Assembly (NCBI RefSeq): GCF_004761875.1
Contig: NZ_SJEY01000008.1
Coordinates: forward strand, 124,001 to 188,000
Direction: 5' to 3'
DNA length: 64,000 bases
Origin: Roseovarius aestuariivivens
GTDB lineage: Bacteria; Pseudomonadota; Alphaproteobacteria; Rhodobacterales; Rhodobacteraceae
Shown here piece by piece: positions 38,073 to 46,975 of the stretch (position 1 is its first letter; each line of letters begins with the position of its first letter). Below the pieces are notes generated by a model. That model worked only from the letters and a program-made list of their open reading frames with translations. It made no database searches and was not told where the DNA came from. A program made the translations under genes and the position numbers.

Positions 38073-38990
38073 TCAGGGCGTCGTGATCGGCGGCGGCTTG
38101 CGCCGTTTGCCAGAGAGCGCGTTGCCGGCGATGGCTGCCAGAAGGATCGCACCACCGGCAAGTGTAAACGCGCTTGCCGTTTCGCCGAGAAACAGCCAGA
38201 CCCAAAGCGGACCCAGCAGAACCTCGGCGAGCGACAGCAATGCAAGTTCTGCCGCCGGCAGGCTTTTGGAGCCTAGCGTGTAAAGGATAAGTCCCGCGCC
38301 GACCTGAAAAACGCCCATCGCCAGGGCGATGCCCGCGTCGCGCGCGGTCAATAGAACGGGCAGACCCAGAACAAGGCAAAAGCCCAAGGTGATGAAGATA
38401 GCGAAGATCCCCGACAGGAAGACCGCCGGAAGCATGTCGCCGGATTTGCCCCATCGCAAGGCGACCGTGAACACCGCGAAACCAAGCGCCGAGCCAAGGG
38501 CGGCCAGGCTTCCAAGCAGGGCGACGCCACCAGACTTGTCCACGACCATGATCGCGATCCCGCCGATGGCGACCGCGATGGCAATCCAGGTGGCCCGGCG
38601 CACGGGCTCTCTCAGAACGATCCAGCCAAGCACCGCCGCCATGAAAGGCGCCGTCGCGAAAAGCAGCATCGCATTGGCGACCGAGGTCGCCTGAATGGCA
38701 TATATCCCGCCCGAGTAGGCGGCGACAAGAGATATACCCCCGAAGACCGCCGGCAGACCAAGACGTTGCACCTGTCGCAGAGGCGGCACGTCGGACCGCC
38801 AGCGCAATACGACATAAAGAAATGCGGAAAGGCTGAGCGAGCGATATAGCAGGATTTGCCAGACCACCGCATCCTCGATCAGACGGATCCCGATCCCCAC
38901 GGTCGACCACAACACACCCGCCGCGAATACGAACAGAAGTCCTGTGCGCGGGGCGTCCACTGCGATGAGGGGGCGAGGTGGGGCGGTCAT
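38073..38990 (-). CDS. DMT-superfamily EamA transporter
   Basis: The 305-residue membrane protein has ten hydrophobic segments in two EamA repeats (first GLLFVFAAGVLWSTVGIGIRL; second GFAVFTVALRW through LLGPLWVWLFLGE), with the typical ATSVANAMLLFATAPFMAAVLGW segment. Members export metabolites or amino acids. ATG at 38990 is preferred to a GTG 42 bp further upstream because an AGGAAGG site precedes it. It is divergent from the BCCT transporter gene. Confidence 0.88.
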   Translation of the reverse strand: MTAPPRPLIAVDAPRTGLLFVFAAGVLWSTVGIGIRLIEDAVVWQILLYRSLSLSAFLYVVLRWRSDVPPLRQVQRLGLPAVFGGISLVAAYSGGIYAIQATSVANAMLLFATAPFMAAVLGWIVLREPVRRATWIAIAVAIGGIAIMVVDKSGGVALLGSLAALGSALGFAVFTVALRWGKSGDMLPAVFLSGIFAIFITLGFCLVLGLPVLLTARDAGIALAMGVFQVGAGLILYTLGSKSLPAAELALLSLAEVLLGPLWVWLFLGETASAFTLAGGAILLAAIAGNALSGKRRKPPPITTP

Positions 38991-39274
38991 TGTCAGGTCA
39001 TTCCTTCCTGCGACGACCGTAGACACGCGCACGCGCCGACCGCGCGAACGTTTGCGACATTTCCGGGTGAATAGATTGATCGCCGCCGGGATTCAGTGCG
39101 GGTGAGGTGTCCGGAAATCTCAAATAGCCGGGAACCTTTCAATCGCGCCGGGGTTGTGCGGTTACACAAAAGACTAGCACGTGAATTCTCCGCAGCCCTT
39201 TTCGCTGCGGCCCATTCCTTGCACGCCAATAAACCCGCCGATGTCATCGCTGCGGGAAACGAGGGTGGCAATAA

Positions 39275-40933
39275 ATGCCTGATCATATGGACAAAATGAA
39301 CCAAGAAAGCCTGCTCTTCTTTCCGAGGGTCAACCGGCGGGTCTTCTCGGTGTCGGCGATCCTCATCATCGGCTTCATCATTCTCGGGGCCGCGTTCAGC
39401 GAGACCGCCGGGACCGTTTTCAATGGCGCACAGGACTGGCTGGCCGGAAAGTTGGGCTGGGCCATGATCGCGCTTGTGAACGTGTTGGTGATCGCCGTGG
39501 TTTACCTTGCCTTCGGGCGTTTCGGCGACATTCGTCTGGGTAAAATGACGGAAGAACCTGCCTACGGGTTATTTCCCTGGACGGCGATGCTGTTCTCGGC
39601 CGGGATCGGCATCGGGCTGATATACTGGGGCGCGGCGGAACCGCTTTACCACTATTTCGCGCCGCCCATTGGAGAGGCCGAAACCGAAGCTGCCGCCAAG
39701 CAGGCGATGACCATTTCGTTCCTGCACTGGGGCTTTCACGCGTGGGCCATTTACGCCATTGTCGCGTTGAGCCTGGCCTATTTCCATTTCCGCAAGGGCC
39801 TGCCTCTTACCATCCGGTCAGCGCTTTACCCGCTTCTGGGCGAAAAGATTTTCGGCTTTTGGGGCGATGTGGTGGATATCCTCGCCGTCTTCGGCACGAT
39901 GTTCGGCATCGTCACCTCGCTTGGTCTTGGCGCGATGCAGATCAATTCCGGCCTTGGCGAGGTTTTTGGTGTGCCGCAAAGCACGACGGTGCAGATCCTT
40001 GTGATTGCCGGCATCACGGCCATGGCGACGCTCTCGGTTGTGGCAGGCCTTGATGGCGGCATCAAGCGGCTCTCGAGCCTCAACATTCTGCTGAGCCTCG
40101 TTTTTCTTGTATTTATGGTGATCGTCGGCCCGACGCTCTTTATCTTTGACACGTTCGTGCAAAGCTATGGCGCCTACGTGCGTGACCTGGTCTTCTGGGG
40201 CACATGGTCGGAGGCTTGGACCGATGGCGGGACGTGGCAGAACAGCTGGACCATCTTCTACTGGGCGTGGTGGGTCAGCTGGGCGCCGTTCGTGGGCGTT
40301 TTCGTGGCCCGCATCAGCCGCGGCCGGACCATCCGCGAGTTTCTTGTCGGCGTCATGCTGATCCCTGCGACAATCATGTTCTTCTGGTTCTGTGCCTTTG
40401 GAGGCACCGCGCTGTCCATTTCGCTTGGAGGCGATCCGACGCTGGTCGAGGCGACCAAGGAGTCGTATGGCGATGCGATGTTCGCGCTTTTGGGCTACTT
40501 CCCTGCGTCCGAACTGACCTCGGGCTTCGCGATCGTGCTTATTACACTGTGGTTCGTGACCTCATCGGACTCGGGCTCTTTCGTGATCGATATGCTGACG
40601 GCGGGCGGGGACCCCGATCCGCCAAAGGTGCAGCGGGTCTTCTGGGCCGTCAGCGAGGGCGCGGTGGCTTCTGTCCTGCTGCTGGCGGGCGGACTCTCGG
40701 CCCTGCAGGCCGCCGCTGTGATCGCGGGCTTCCCCTTTGCGGTGGTGATCGTGCTGATCCTAGTCGGTCTTTTCAAAGCGCTAAGCTGGGATCCACTGAT
40801 GGTTTACCGGCACAACCAGCGTTACCGTAATGACGCGGAGGCAGACCACGCCATGCCGGACGAATTACCTGGAGAGCTTTACGGGCAGGACCCGGTTGTG
40901 CCCAGCGAAGGCTCGGCCCAGCCGGCGGAGTAA
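39275..40933 (+). CDS. BCCT-family transporter (betaine/choline/carnitine)
   Basis: The 552-residue protein has twelve hydrophobic segments. It has the glycine-rich FSAGIGIGLIYWGAAEP (about 106-122), which in BetP relatives lies in TM3 at the substrate and sodium site, and the family signature WWVSWAPFVGVFVARISRGRT (about 331-351). Substrates are likely betaine-type osmolytes; DMSP is also possible in a marine Roseobacter. A GAGGGTGG site precedes the ATG at 39275. A strong terminator follows. The C-terminal tail is acidic. Confidence 0.93.
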   Translation: MPDHMDKMNQESLLFFPRVNRRVFSVSAILIIGFIILGAAFSETAGTVFNGAQDWLAGKLGWAMIALVNVLVIAVVYLAFGRFGDIRLGKMTEEPAYGLFPWTAMLFSAGIGIGLIYWGAAEPLYHYFAPPIGEAETEAAAKQAMTISFLHWGFHAWAIYAIVALSLAYFHFRKGLPLTIRSALYPLLGEKIFGFWGDVVDILAVFGTMFGIVTSLGLGAMQINSGLGEVFGVPQSTTVQILVIAGITAMATLSVVAGLDGGIKRLSSLNILLSLVFLVFMVIVGPTLFIFDTFVQSYGAYVRDLVFWGTWSEAWTDGGTWQNSWTIFYWAWWVSWAPFVGVFVARISRGRTIREFLVGVMLIPATIMFFWFCAFGGTALSISLGGDPTLVEATKESYGDAMFALLGYFPASELTSGFAIVLITLWFVTSSDSGSFVIDMLTAGGDPDPPKVQRVFWAVSEGAVASVLLLAGGLSALQAAAVIAGFPFAVVIVLILVGLFKALSWDPLMVYRHNQRYRNDAEADHAMPDELPGELYGQDPVVPSEGSAQPAE

Positions 40934-40953
40934 ACGCCACCGAACCCTAACGA

Positions 40954-40983
40954 CCGCGCGCCGCCTTGGCGCGCGGTTTTTTT
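40954..40983 (+). terminator. Rho-independent terminator of the BCCT gene
   Basis: CCGCGCGCC-GCCTT-GGCGCGCGG is a 9-bp GC stem followed by seven T residues, 20 bp after the BCCT stop and before the convergent nrdJ stop. Confidence 0.95.
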
Positions 40984-40997
40984 GTGGCTTTACCTCG

Positions 40998-43289
40998 TCA
41001 GCTGCATTTCGAATGCCCGCAGCTTGCGCAGGTCAGACAACCCTCGATCTTGCGCATATCATAGCTGCCACATGACGGGCAGGCCGCGCCGCGCGGCCCG
41101 TCAAGATTGACGACCTTTGCTGTCGGATCGCTTTTGAGGCCAAGCCCCTCGCCTTCCAGAAATCCGATGGAAATCATGTGATTTTCCAGCACGCCACCGA
41201 TGGCGGCAAGGATCGAGGGGATGTATTTCCCGTTCATCCATGCCCCGCCACGCGGGTCGAACACCGCTTTTAGTTCTTCGACCACGAAAGACACATCGCC
41301 GCCACGCCGGAACACCGCCGAGATCATCCGGGTCAAGGCCACTGTCCAGGCGAAATGTTCCATGTTCTTAGAGTTAATGAACACCTCGAAGGGCCGCCGG
41401 TGGCCGTTAAGAACGATATCGTTGACGGTGACGTAAATCGCATGGCTGCTATCGGGCCATTTGAGCTTGTAGGTCGCGCCTTCAAGCTCTTCCGGCCGGT
41501 CGAGCGGCTCGGACATGTAGACCACTTCGCCACCCTCGGCGGGCATTGCGCCACCTGTTTGCGCCGGTGCCTCACCCGGGGTGGCGTCGGCGCTTTCCGA
41601 CACGCTGAGCACGCTACCGGTCACGTCGTTCGGGCGGTAGGTGGTACAGCCCTTACAGCCGAGATCCCAGGCCTGCAGGTAGACGTTCTTGAAGGCCTCA
41701 AAGCCGATATCGGCCGGCACGTTGATGGTCTTCGAGATACTCGAGTCGACCCACTTCTGTGCTGCGGCCTGCATTTTTACATGCGCCTCTGGCTCCAGCA
41801 CCTGCGCATTGACGAAGTAGTCGGGCAGCTCGGCGTCGCCGAACCGTTCGCGCCAGAGCTGCACCGCGTAATCGACCACCTCTTCTTCGGTCCGGCTGCC
41901 ATCTTTTTGAAGCACCTTGCGGGTGTAGGAATAGGCGAAGACCGGTTCAATGCCCGAGCTGACGTTGCCAGCGTACAGGCTGATCGTGCCGGTGGGGGCC
42001 ACGCTTGTCAGCAGCGCGTTGCGGATGCCGTGCTCGGCGATGGCGGCGCGCACGTCCTCGTCCATCTGCTGCATTGTACCGCTGGAAAGGAAAGGATCGG
42101 CCTCGAAAAGCGGAAACGCGCCCTTTTCCTTGGCCAGATCCACCGAGGCGAGATAGGCCGCCCGTCCGATGCGCTTCATCCAGGCCTCGGTCTGGGCCAC
42201 GGCGTCGTCATCGCCGTAGCGCAGCCCGCACATCAGCAGCGCGTCGGCAAGTCCGGTGACACCCAGGCCGATGCGGCGCTTGGCCTGCGCCTCGGCCCGC
42301 TGTTCTGGCAATGGGAAATTCGAAGCGTCGACCACGTTGTCCATCATGCGAACGGCGGTGGCCACGAGATCATCGAGTTGCTTGTCGTCAAGCCCTGCCG
42401 CGTCACCGAACGGATCACTGACCAGCCGCGCAAGATTGATCGACCCCAGAAGGCAGGCGCCATACGGCGGCAGAGGCTGTTCGCCGCAGGGATTCGTGGC
42501 GGCAATGGTTTCGCAATAGCTCAGGTTGTTGGCGGCATTGATGCGGTCGATGAAAATGACGCCCGGCTCGGCGAAATCATAGGTCGCCTGCATGATCCGG
42601 TTCCACAGGTCGCGCGCTTGCACCGTCCTGTAGACGGAATCGCCGAAGACCAGATCCCACGAGCCATCCTGCTTTACCGCCTCCATGAAGGGATCGGTCA
42701 CCAGCACGCTCAGGTTGAACATTCGCAGCCTTGCGGGGTCTGCCTTGACCGCGATGAAGTCTTCGATGTCTGGGTGGTCGCAGCGCATTGTCGCCATCAT
42801 CGCGCCACGGCGGCTTCCGGCGCTCATGATCGTGCGGCACATCGCGTCCCATACATCCATGAAGCTGAGCGGGCCGCTGGCATCAGCGCCAACGCCCTTC
42901 ACCTCGGCGCCCTTCGGCCGGATGGTCGAGAAGTCATAGCCGATCCCGCCGCCTTGCTGCATGGTCAGCGCGGCTTCGCGCAAGGCGTTGAAAATACCGT
43001 TCATGTCGTCGGGGATCGTGCCCATCACGAAACAATTGAAAAGCGTCACGGCCCGCCCCGTGCCCGCGCCGGCGGTGATGCGGCCAGCGGGAAGAAAGCG
43101 GAAATCCTCGAGCGCGGCATAAAACCGCGCCTCCCAAGCTTTCGGGTCAGACTCCTGCGCCGCGAGGGACCGCGCGATGCGGCGCCACGTGTCCTCGACC
43201 GTGCCGTCATGCGGTGTGCCGTCCGCCTCCTTGAAGCGGTATTTCATGTCCCAAATGGACTCAGCAATCGGCGCGGCGAAACGGCTCAT
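40998..43289 (-). CDS. nrdJ: Adenosylcobalamin-dependent (class II) ribonucleotide reductase
   Basis: NrdJ makes deoxyribonucleotides aerobically or anaerobically using coenzyme B12. The 763-residue protein has the active-site regions LFNCFVMGTIPDD, MQQGGGIGYDFSTIRPKG, SAGSRRGAMMA, the thiyl-radical cysteine motif NPCGEQPLPPYGACLLGSINLA and VAPTGTISLYAGNVSSGIEP. The C-terminal tail carries a cysteine-rich zinc or redox element (CPSCGSYDM, CLTCASCGHSKC) typical of this group. It is monocistronic with a plausible promoter just upstream. Confidence 0.97.
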   Translation of the reverse strand: MSRFAAPIAESIWDMKYRFKEADGTPHDGTVEDTWRRIARSLAAQESDPKAWEARFYAALEDFRFLPAGRITAGAGTGRAVTLFNCFVMGTIPDDMNGIFNALREAALTMQQGGGIGYDFSTIRPKGAEVKGVGADASGPLSFMDVWDAMCRTIMSAGSRRGAMMATMRCDHPDIEDFIAVKADPARLRMFNLSVLVTDPFMEAVKQDGSWDLVFGDSVYRTVQARDLWNRIMQATYDFAEPGVIFIDRINAANNLSYCETIAATNPCGEQPLPPYGACLLGSINLARLVSDPFGDAAGLDDKQLDDLVATAVRMMDNVVDASNFPLPEQRAEAQAKRRIGLGVTGLADALLMCGLRYGDDDAVAQTEAWMKRIGRAAYLASVDLAKEKGAFPLFEADPFLSSGTMQQMDEDVRAAIAEHGIRNALLTSVAPTGTISLYAGNVSSGIEPVFAYSYTRKVLQKDGSRTEEEVVDYAVQLWRERFGDAELPDYFVNAQVLEPEAHVKMQAAAQKWVDSSISKTINVPADIGFEAFKNVYLQAWDLGCKGCTTYRPNDVTGSVLSVSESADATPGEAPAQTGGAMPAEGGEVVYMSEPLDRPEELEGATYKLKWPDSSHAIYVTVNDIVLNGHRRPFEVFINSKNMEHFAWTVALTRMISAVFRRGGDVSFVVEELKAVFDPRGGAWMNGKYIPSILAAIGGVLENHMISIGFLEGEGLGLKSDPTAKVVNLDGPRGAACPSCGSYDMRKIEGCLTCASCGHSKCS

Positions 43290-43325
43290 GGAACACCATC
43301 AGTTGCGTGTGAAGAGACGAGTCAA

Positions 43326-43352
43326 ACTATAACTTGACGCCTCGACGGTCAA
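43326..43352 (-). promoter_or_regulatory. Candidate sigma-70 promoter of nrdJ
   Basis: On the reverse strand TTGACC (43352-43347) and TATAGT (43331-43326) are separated by 15 bp, and the nrdJ start lies about 37 bp downstream. An inverted repeat GTCAA-N8-TTGAC (43321-43338) overlaps the -10 element and could be an operator. The spacer is shorter than ideal. Confidence 0.4.
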
Positions 43353-43518
43353 GCATGTCGGTCTGCCAAAGCCGCAGGATTTCTGCGGTAAAGCCGAGGC
43401 CAGCGCCGCCGGAAGATCCTGTCCTGTCGGCAGCGCTCGGCCGATATCGCCCTGCCTATAACCCTTGAAGCCATGCCTGTTTCGGCTACTTTGATTGCAG
43501 CATTCGCGAGGGGGTCTA

Positions 43519-43947
43519 TTGGGCGATCTCAATCTCATAAAGCTAAGCGTAGGGTCGGAAACCGTCGAAAGCCTGATCGCATGGCAGTCAAGCGCGCCGG
43601 CTAAGGGGCCGGATGGTTTGCCGCGCCACGTGACGCGCATGTGGCCACGGCGCGAGGCGGAACTGCTCGACGGCGGCTCGATCTATTGGGTCGTTCAGGG
43701 CCTTGTGCAATGCCGTCAGCGCATCGTGCGGCTTGATGAGGTCGTACGCGCCGATGGTATCCGCCGTTGCGGCATCGTGCTGGACCCCGAGATCATCCGC
43801 ACTCAGACCGCGCCCAAACGGCCTTTTCAGGGATGGCGCTATCTTCCGGCCGGGGACGCTCCGGCTGACCTGCCCGAGACACGCCAGAACGAGGAAGCCT
43901 TACCGGCAAGCCTTTCCGCGGCTTTGGCGGATATCGGAGTGCTTTAA
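43519..43947 (+). CDS. DUF1489 family protein
   Basis: The 142-residue protein (from TTG at 43519, preceded by GAGGGGG) matches the alphaproteobacterial DUF1489 family: NLIKLSVGSETVESLIAWQ, GLPRHVTRMWPRREAELLDGGSIYWVV, LDEVVRADGIRRCGIVLDPEIIRTQ and PFQGWRYLPAGDAPADL. It is a soluble cytoplasmic protein of unknown function, highly conserved in this class. The TTG gives the family-like N-terminus; a TTG 24 bp upstream is less likely. It is divergent from nrdJ. Confidence 0.88.
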   Translation: MGDLNLIKLSVGSETVESLIAWQSSAPAKGPDGLPRHVTRMWPRREAELLDGGSIYWVVQGLVQCRQRIVRLDEVVRADGIRRCGIVLDPEIIRTQTAPKRPFQGWRYLPAGDAPADLPETRQNEEALPASLSAALADIGVL

Positions 43948-43972
43948 GAAAAGCGACCGGTCGACGCCCACG

Positions 43973-44003
43973 AAAAAAGCGGCACGTTCCCAATGTGCCG
44001 CTT
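43973..44003 (-). terminator. Reverse-strand terminator without an annotated gene
   Basis: On the reverse strand AAGCGGCAC-ATTGGGAAC-GTGCCGCTT is a 9-bp stem followed by a run of T (T6 counting the stem end). Both flanking genes are on the forward strand, so a reverse transcript ending here would have to be a small RNA or antisense RNA. Confidence 0.6.
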
Positions 44004-44228
44004 CCGGAGGCAAAGCAGCAAAAATCCGCCTGAAATGCCAACCCACTGGCAGCCTGGAGGCCGATCGCACCGAAGAGGTGTTACGTTTTTCCCACAGATC
44101 GACGAGGAATTGATGGACCCATCCTTGGCTTCGGCGCGTTGACATCCCATCTCCAGTCTCAGCACGGGGCGGCAACCTGTCGTACCCGCAAGAGTTGAAA
44201 TCACCGGACAGACAAAAAGGATCTGACC

Positions 44229-44819
44229 ATGAAACGTACGATGATCGCCACAACGGCACTCGCTCTGGCTGCAGCCCCGGCTTTCGCCGGCTCGCCGGCG
44301 CCGGCGCCGGTCGACACGCCCGTCGCGGCTCCCGCCCCCGTGGCCGCAACTCCCAACTGGACCGGTCTCTACGGCGGCGTGCAGCTGGGCTACAACAACA
44401 TGGACTCGAACATTGCCGGCAACGATGAGTCCGCAATTGGCGGTCTGATCGCAGGTTACGACTATGACTTCGGCGATTTCGTTCTGGGTGCCGGAATCGA
44501 CTACGATTTCACCGACACGGCCATTTCGGAAGCGCCCAACCCGAGCATTTCGCTCGAAAATATCTTCCGCGCCAAGGTGCGCGGCGGCATCAAGTACGGT
44601 GACGGCCTGTTTTACGGGACCGGCGGCTACGCCGAGGCCAGCTCCGACAACTTCGGCAGCGACGACGGCTACTTCATCGGTGCAGGCTATGAGACGATGG
44701 TGACCGACAACTTCTCGCTCGGCGCCGAGTTGCTTTACCACGAGTTCGACAACTTCAACGGCTCGAACGCGGATATCGAACCGACCACGGTTCAGCTGCG
44801 CGGCATGCTGCGGTTCTAG
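44229..44819 (+). CDS. Outer-membrane beta-barrel protein (Omp25/OmpA-like)
   Basis: The 196-residue protein has a Sec signal peptide cut after AAPAFA (residue 20). A linker of alternating Ala, Pro and Val follows (PAPAPVDTPVAAPAPVAA). Then come about eight amphipathic strands starting NWTGLYGGVQLGYN and ending with the outer-membrane terminal pattern VQLRGMLRF (C-terminal Phe). Such small porin-like barrels are abundant surface proteins in alphaproteobacteria. AAAGGAT precedes the start, and a strong terminator follows 34 bp after the stop. Confidence 0.92.
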   Translation: MKRTMIATTALALAAAPAFAGSPAPAPVDTPVAAPAPVAATPNWTGLYGGVQLGYNNMDSNIAGNDESAIGGLIAGYDYDFGDFVLGAGIDYDFTDTAISEAPNPSISLENIFRAKVRGGIKYGDGLFYGTGGYAEASSDNFGSDDGYFIGAGYETMVTDNFSLGAELLYHEFDNFNGSNADIEPTTVQLRGMLRF

Positions 44820-44853
44820 AAACCCGAGCTGCGTCATAAGTGAAAGATTGTTC

Positions 44854-44886
44854 CCGGCCCGCCTTTTGGCGGGCCGGTTTCTTTTT
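44854..44886 (+). terminator. Rho-independent terminator of the outer-membrane protein gene
   Basis: CCGGCCCGCC-TTTT-GGCGGGCCGG is a 10-bp GC stem followed by TTTCTTTTT. Confidence 0.95.
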
Positions 44887-45015
44887 GGGTAATGCCTGTC
44901 GGGTTTCATGTCGGTAAAGGCAGGCACCAGAAACCAATACGGCCGTCTTCAGCCGCGTGCGACTGGCCGTTTCATCCGGACCGACGAAGATTTGTTCCTC
45001 CGCGCGATGGGTGCC

Positions 45016-46605
45016 TTATTCCCGGCTGCGAAAAGCGGTGTTCTGCACCACGAAGACGATCAGCAAGGGCAACGCCACGCCGATTGCCGTCACGGTCAGC
45101 AAGAGCCAGCCAAGCTCGCTGTAGTCTGCGGCCACGGTTACGGCACCCGTGTCACGGTCGGTCACTTGCCGGCTGACCAGATAGACCTCGTTAAGATATT
45201 TCGTGCCGAGGTTCGACGCCGAAAGCGCAAGATTCGTGAAAGACGCCATCACCGCGAAGAATGTGGCCTTGAGTTCACGCGGGGCGTTCCTCGCGATCCA
45301 CGCAAGCATCGGTATCATCGCGACCTGTCCCAGCGGGCTTTCCACTGCTGTGTCAAGAATAGCGATGAACCGCGCGTCCACGATGCCTGCGGTGACGGCG
45401 GCGGTCCAGTTCTGAACTCCGTAGTAAAGTCCGATATTGGGCAGCATCAGAACGCCGCCCAGAAGCGTCAGCACGACGACGATCCAGACGATGGATTTGC
45501 GCGCCATCATGGGGCGCAAAAGGACGATGACCACCAGCGTCATGACCGACGTGATCAGCGACAGGATAGACTGGAACTGCTGATCGAAGCCCAGCACGTC
45601 GATCTGGAACCACGTCTGCCCCTGGCCTGGCCCGGGAATTGCGCGAAAGACGAAAATGATGATCGCCGTTCCAACAAGGGTGCGGGCCTGGGGGCGCGGC
45701 AGGACCTCGACAAGCTGGCGCATGAGCAGCAAAACGATGCTCATCGACCCGACGAAGATGATCTCTTGCCCGTAGGGCACCTGCCCCAACCCGACGATCA
45801 GCGACAGCGCGACAAAGGCGCCGCCGCCGCCGAAGTACCACCAGTTGGGCGTTGTCTCGGTCGGCGGTGGCAACTCGGCGCTTTGCGCGCCGAAGCGGCG
45901 CAGCAGCCCCGCGAGCACCACGCCACTGACCGACAGGGCGGGAATGATCAGGGCCGTAAAATAGATGCGCGCGTAAATGTCGGCCTTGGCGGCCTGATCC
46001 ATCGCCTCGATCCCGGAAAACATCCAGATATTGATCACCGCCACCGCCACGGTGCCACCGATCAGCGCGAAGCGCCCCAGCGTCTGCATCGTGGTGTGCA
46101 GCGCCTTGGACTGGTCTTCGGGAATTTCCGCACCCAATTCGTCGTAAAGCGGCACCGCCTCGACGCTCATCGCGTCCGCCACCGCGTCCTGAAGCACCAG
46201 ACCGCAGGGCGCGAGGATGTAGCTGGCCACATACCAGGACCCGATCGGCATGATCGCCTGCATCATCTCGGTCTGCGTAATGGCGAAATACATGATCATC
46301 ACGCTGGCCGCGACGCATCCGGCGCCCAGCCAGATCAGAAGCCATTTCCATTTCCAGATGATGTCCACCAAGTGTCCCAGCGGCATCTTGAGCGCCCAGG
46401 GAATACCAGCCCAAAACACCAGCCCGGCCAGAAAGGCAGCCGAGAAATCGAGATATTCCTTGACGTAGAATGTCCCGACGATGGCTGTCAGGCCCGACGC
46501 TCCGGCGGCGAAATAGACCATGAGAGGCGGCAGGAAAGACCAGCGCATCTGGCGGGCCAACTCGAAGACAACCGCGTCAAGAAAGGTATGAACCGCCCGG
46601 ATCAT
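45016..46605 (-). CDS. Twelve-helix transporter resembling the MFS/folate-biopterin group
   Basis: The 529-residue integral membrane protein has about twelve hydrophobic segments. The N-terminal part (GTFYVKEYLDFSAAFLAGLVFWAGIPWALKMPLGHLVDIIW) is arranged like MFS and folate-biopterin (BT1) carriers, with a conserved aspartate-glycine loop; LGWLLLTVTAIGVALPLLIVF is the last helix. The substrate is unknown. It lies 22 bp downstream of arsC in an operon with pyrD, but that position does not fix a role. GGGAGAGA precedes the ATG. Confidence 0.7.
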   Translation of the reverse strand: MIRAVHTFLDAVVFELARQMRWSFLPPLMVYFAAGASGLTAIVGTFYVKEYLDFSAAFLAGLVFWAGIPWALKMPLGHLVDIIWKWKWLLIWLGAGCVAASVMIMYFAITQTEMMQAIMPIGSWYVASYILAPCGLVLQDAVADAMSVEAVPLYDELGAEIPEDQSKALHTTMQTLGRFALIGGTVAVAVINIWMFSGIEAMDQAAKADIYARIYFTALIIPALSVSGVVLAGLLRRFGAQSAELPPPTETTPNWWYFGGGGAFVALSLIVGLGQVPYGQEIIFVGSMSIVLLLMRQLVEVLPRPQARTLVGTAIIIFVFRAIPGPGQGQTWFQIDVLGFDQQFQSILSLITSVMTLVVIVLLRPMMARKSIVWIVVVLTLLGGVLMLPNIGLYYGVQNWTAAVTAGIVDARFIAILDTAVESPLGQVAMIPMLAWIARNAPRELKATFFAVMASFTNLALSASNLGTKYLNEVYLVSRQVTDRDTGAVTVAADYSELGWLLLTVTAIGVALPLLIVFVVQNTAFRSRE

Positions 46606-46627
46606 GGGTCTCTCCCGCCTTCCGCGC

Positions 46628-46975
46628 CTAAAGAATGTCCAGTACCGCTTCGGGCGGGCGACCGATTGCGGCCCGGTCCTTTGCGAAAACGATCGGGCGC
46701 TCGATCAGGATCGGGTGCTCTGCCATGGCCGAGATCAGCCGATCGTCAGGATCATGCTCCGAAAGTCCCAACTCTTTCCAGGCCTTCTCGCCGCGCCGCA
46801 TCATGCCGGACACTCCGAGCCCAAGCTTCTCGGCGGCTTCGCGCAGTTCGGCCTCGTCGGGCGCATCTTCGAGATACTTGCGCACCTCCGGTTCCACGCC
46901 CTTCTCCTGAAGCAACGCGAGGGTTTGCCGTGATTTCGAACAGCGCGGATTGTGCCAGATCACCGTCAGAGCCAT
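46628..46975 (-). CDS. arsC: Arsenate reductase (glutaredoxin type)
   Basis: The 115-residue thioredoxin-fold protein has the catalytic HNPRCSKSR motif (C12), and the arginine-containing [10 protein letters not shown] and AIGRPPE segments that bind arsenate in ArsC. It would reduce arsenate to arsenite with glutathione and glutaredoxin. No arsB, acr3 or arsR lies nearby; the adjacent downstream gene is a transporter of another family. A Spx/YffB-type paralogue with another substrate is possible. Its start overlaps the pyrD stop by 10 bp. Confidence 0.9.
   Translation of the reverse strand: MALTVIWHNPRCSKSRQTLALLQEKGVEPEVRKYLEDAPDEAELREAAEKLGLGVSGMMRRGEKAWKELGLSEHDPDDRLISAMAEHPILIERPIVFAKDRAAIGRPPEAVLDIL

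Noticed and set aside
39190-39210. Hairpin CCGCAG/CTGCGG in the leader of the BCCT gene
   Set aside because: A 6-bp stem with a 9-base loop is common by chance in GC-rich DNA, and no riboswitch features surround it.
41355-43337. 660-codon forward open frame
   Set aside because: Antisense to nrdJ, which is unmistakable; the product has no recognisable motif.
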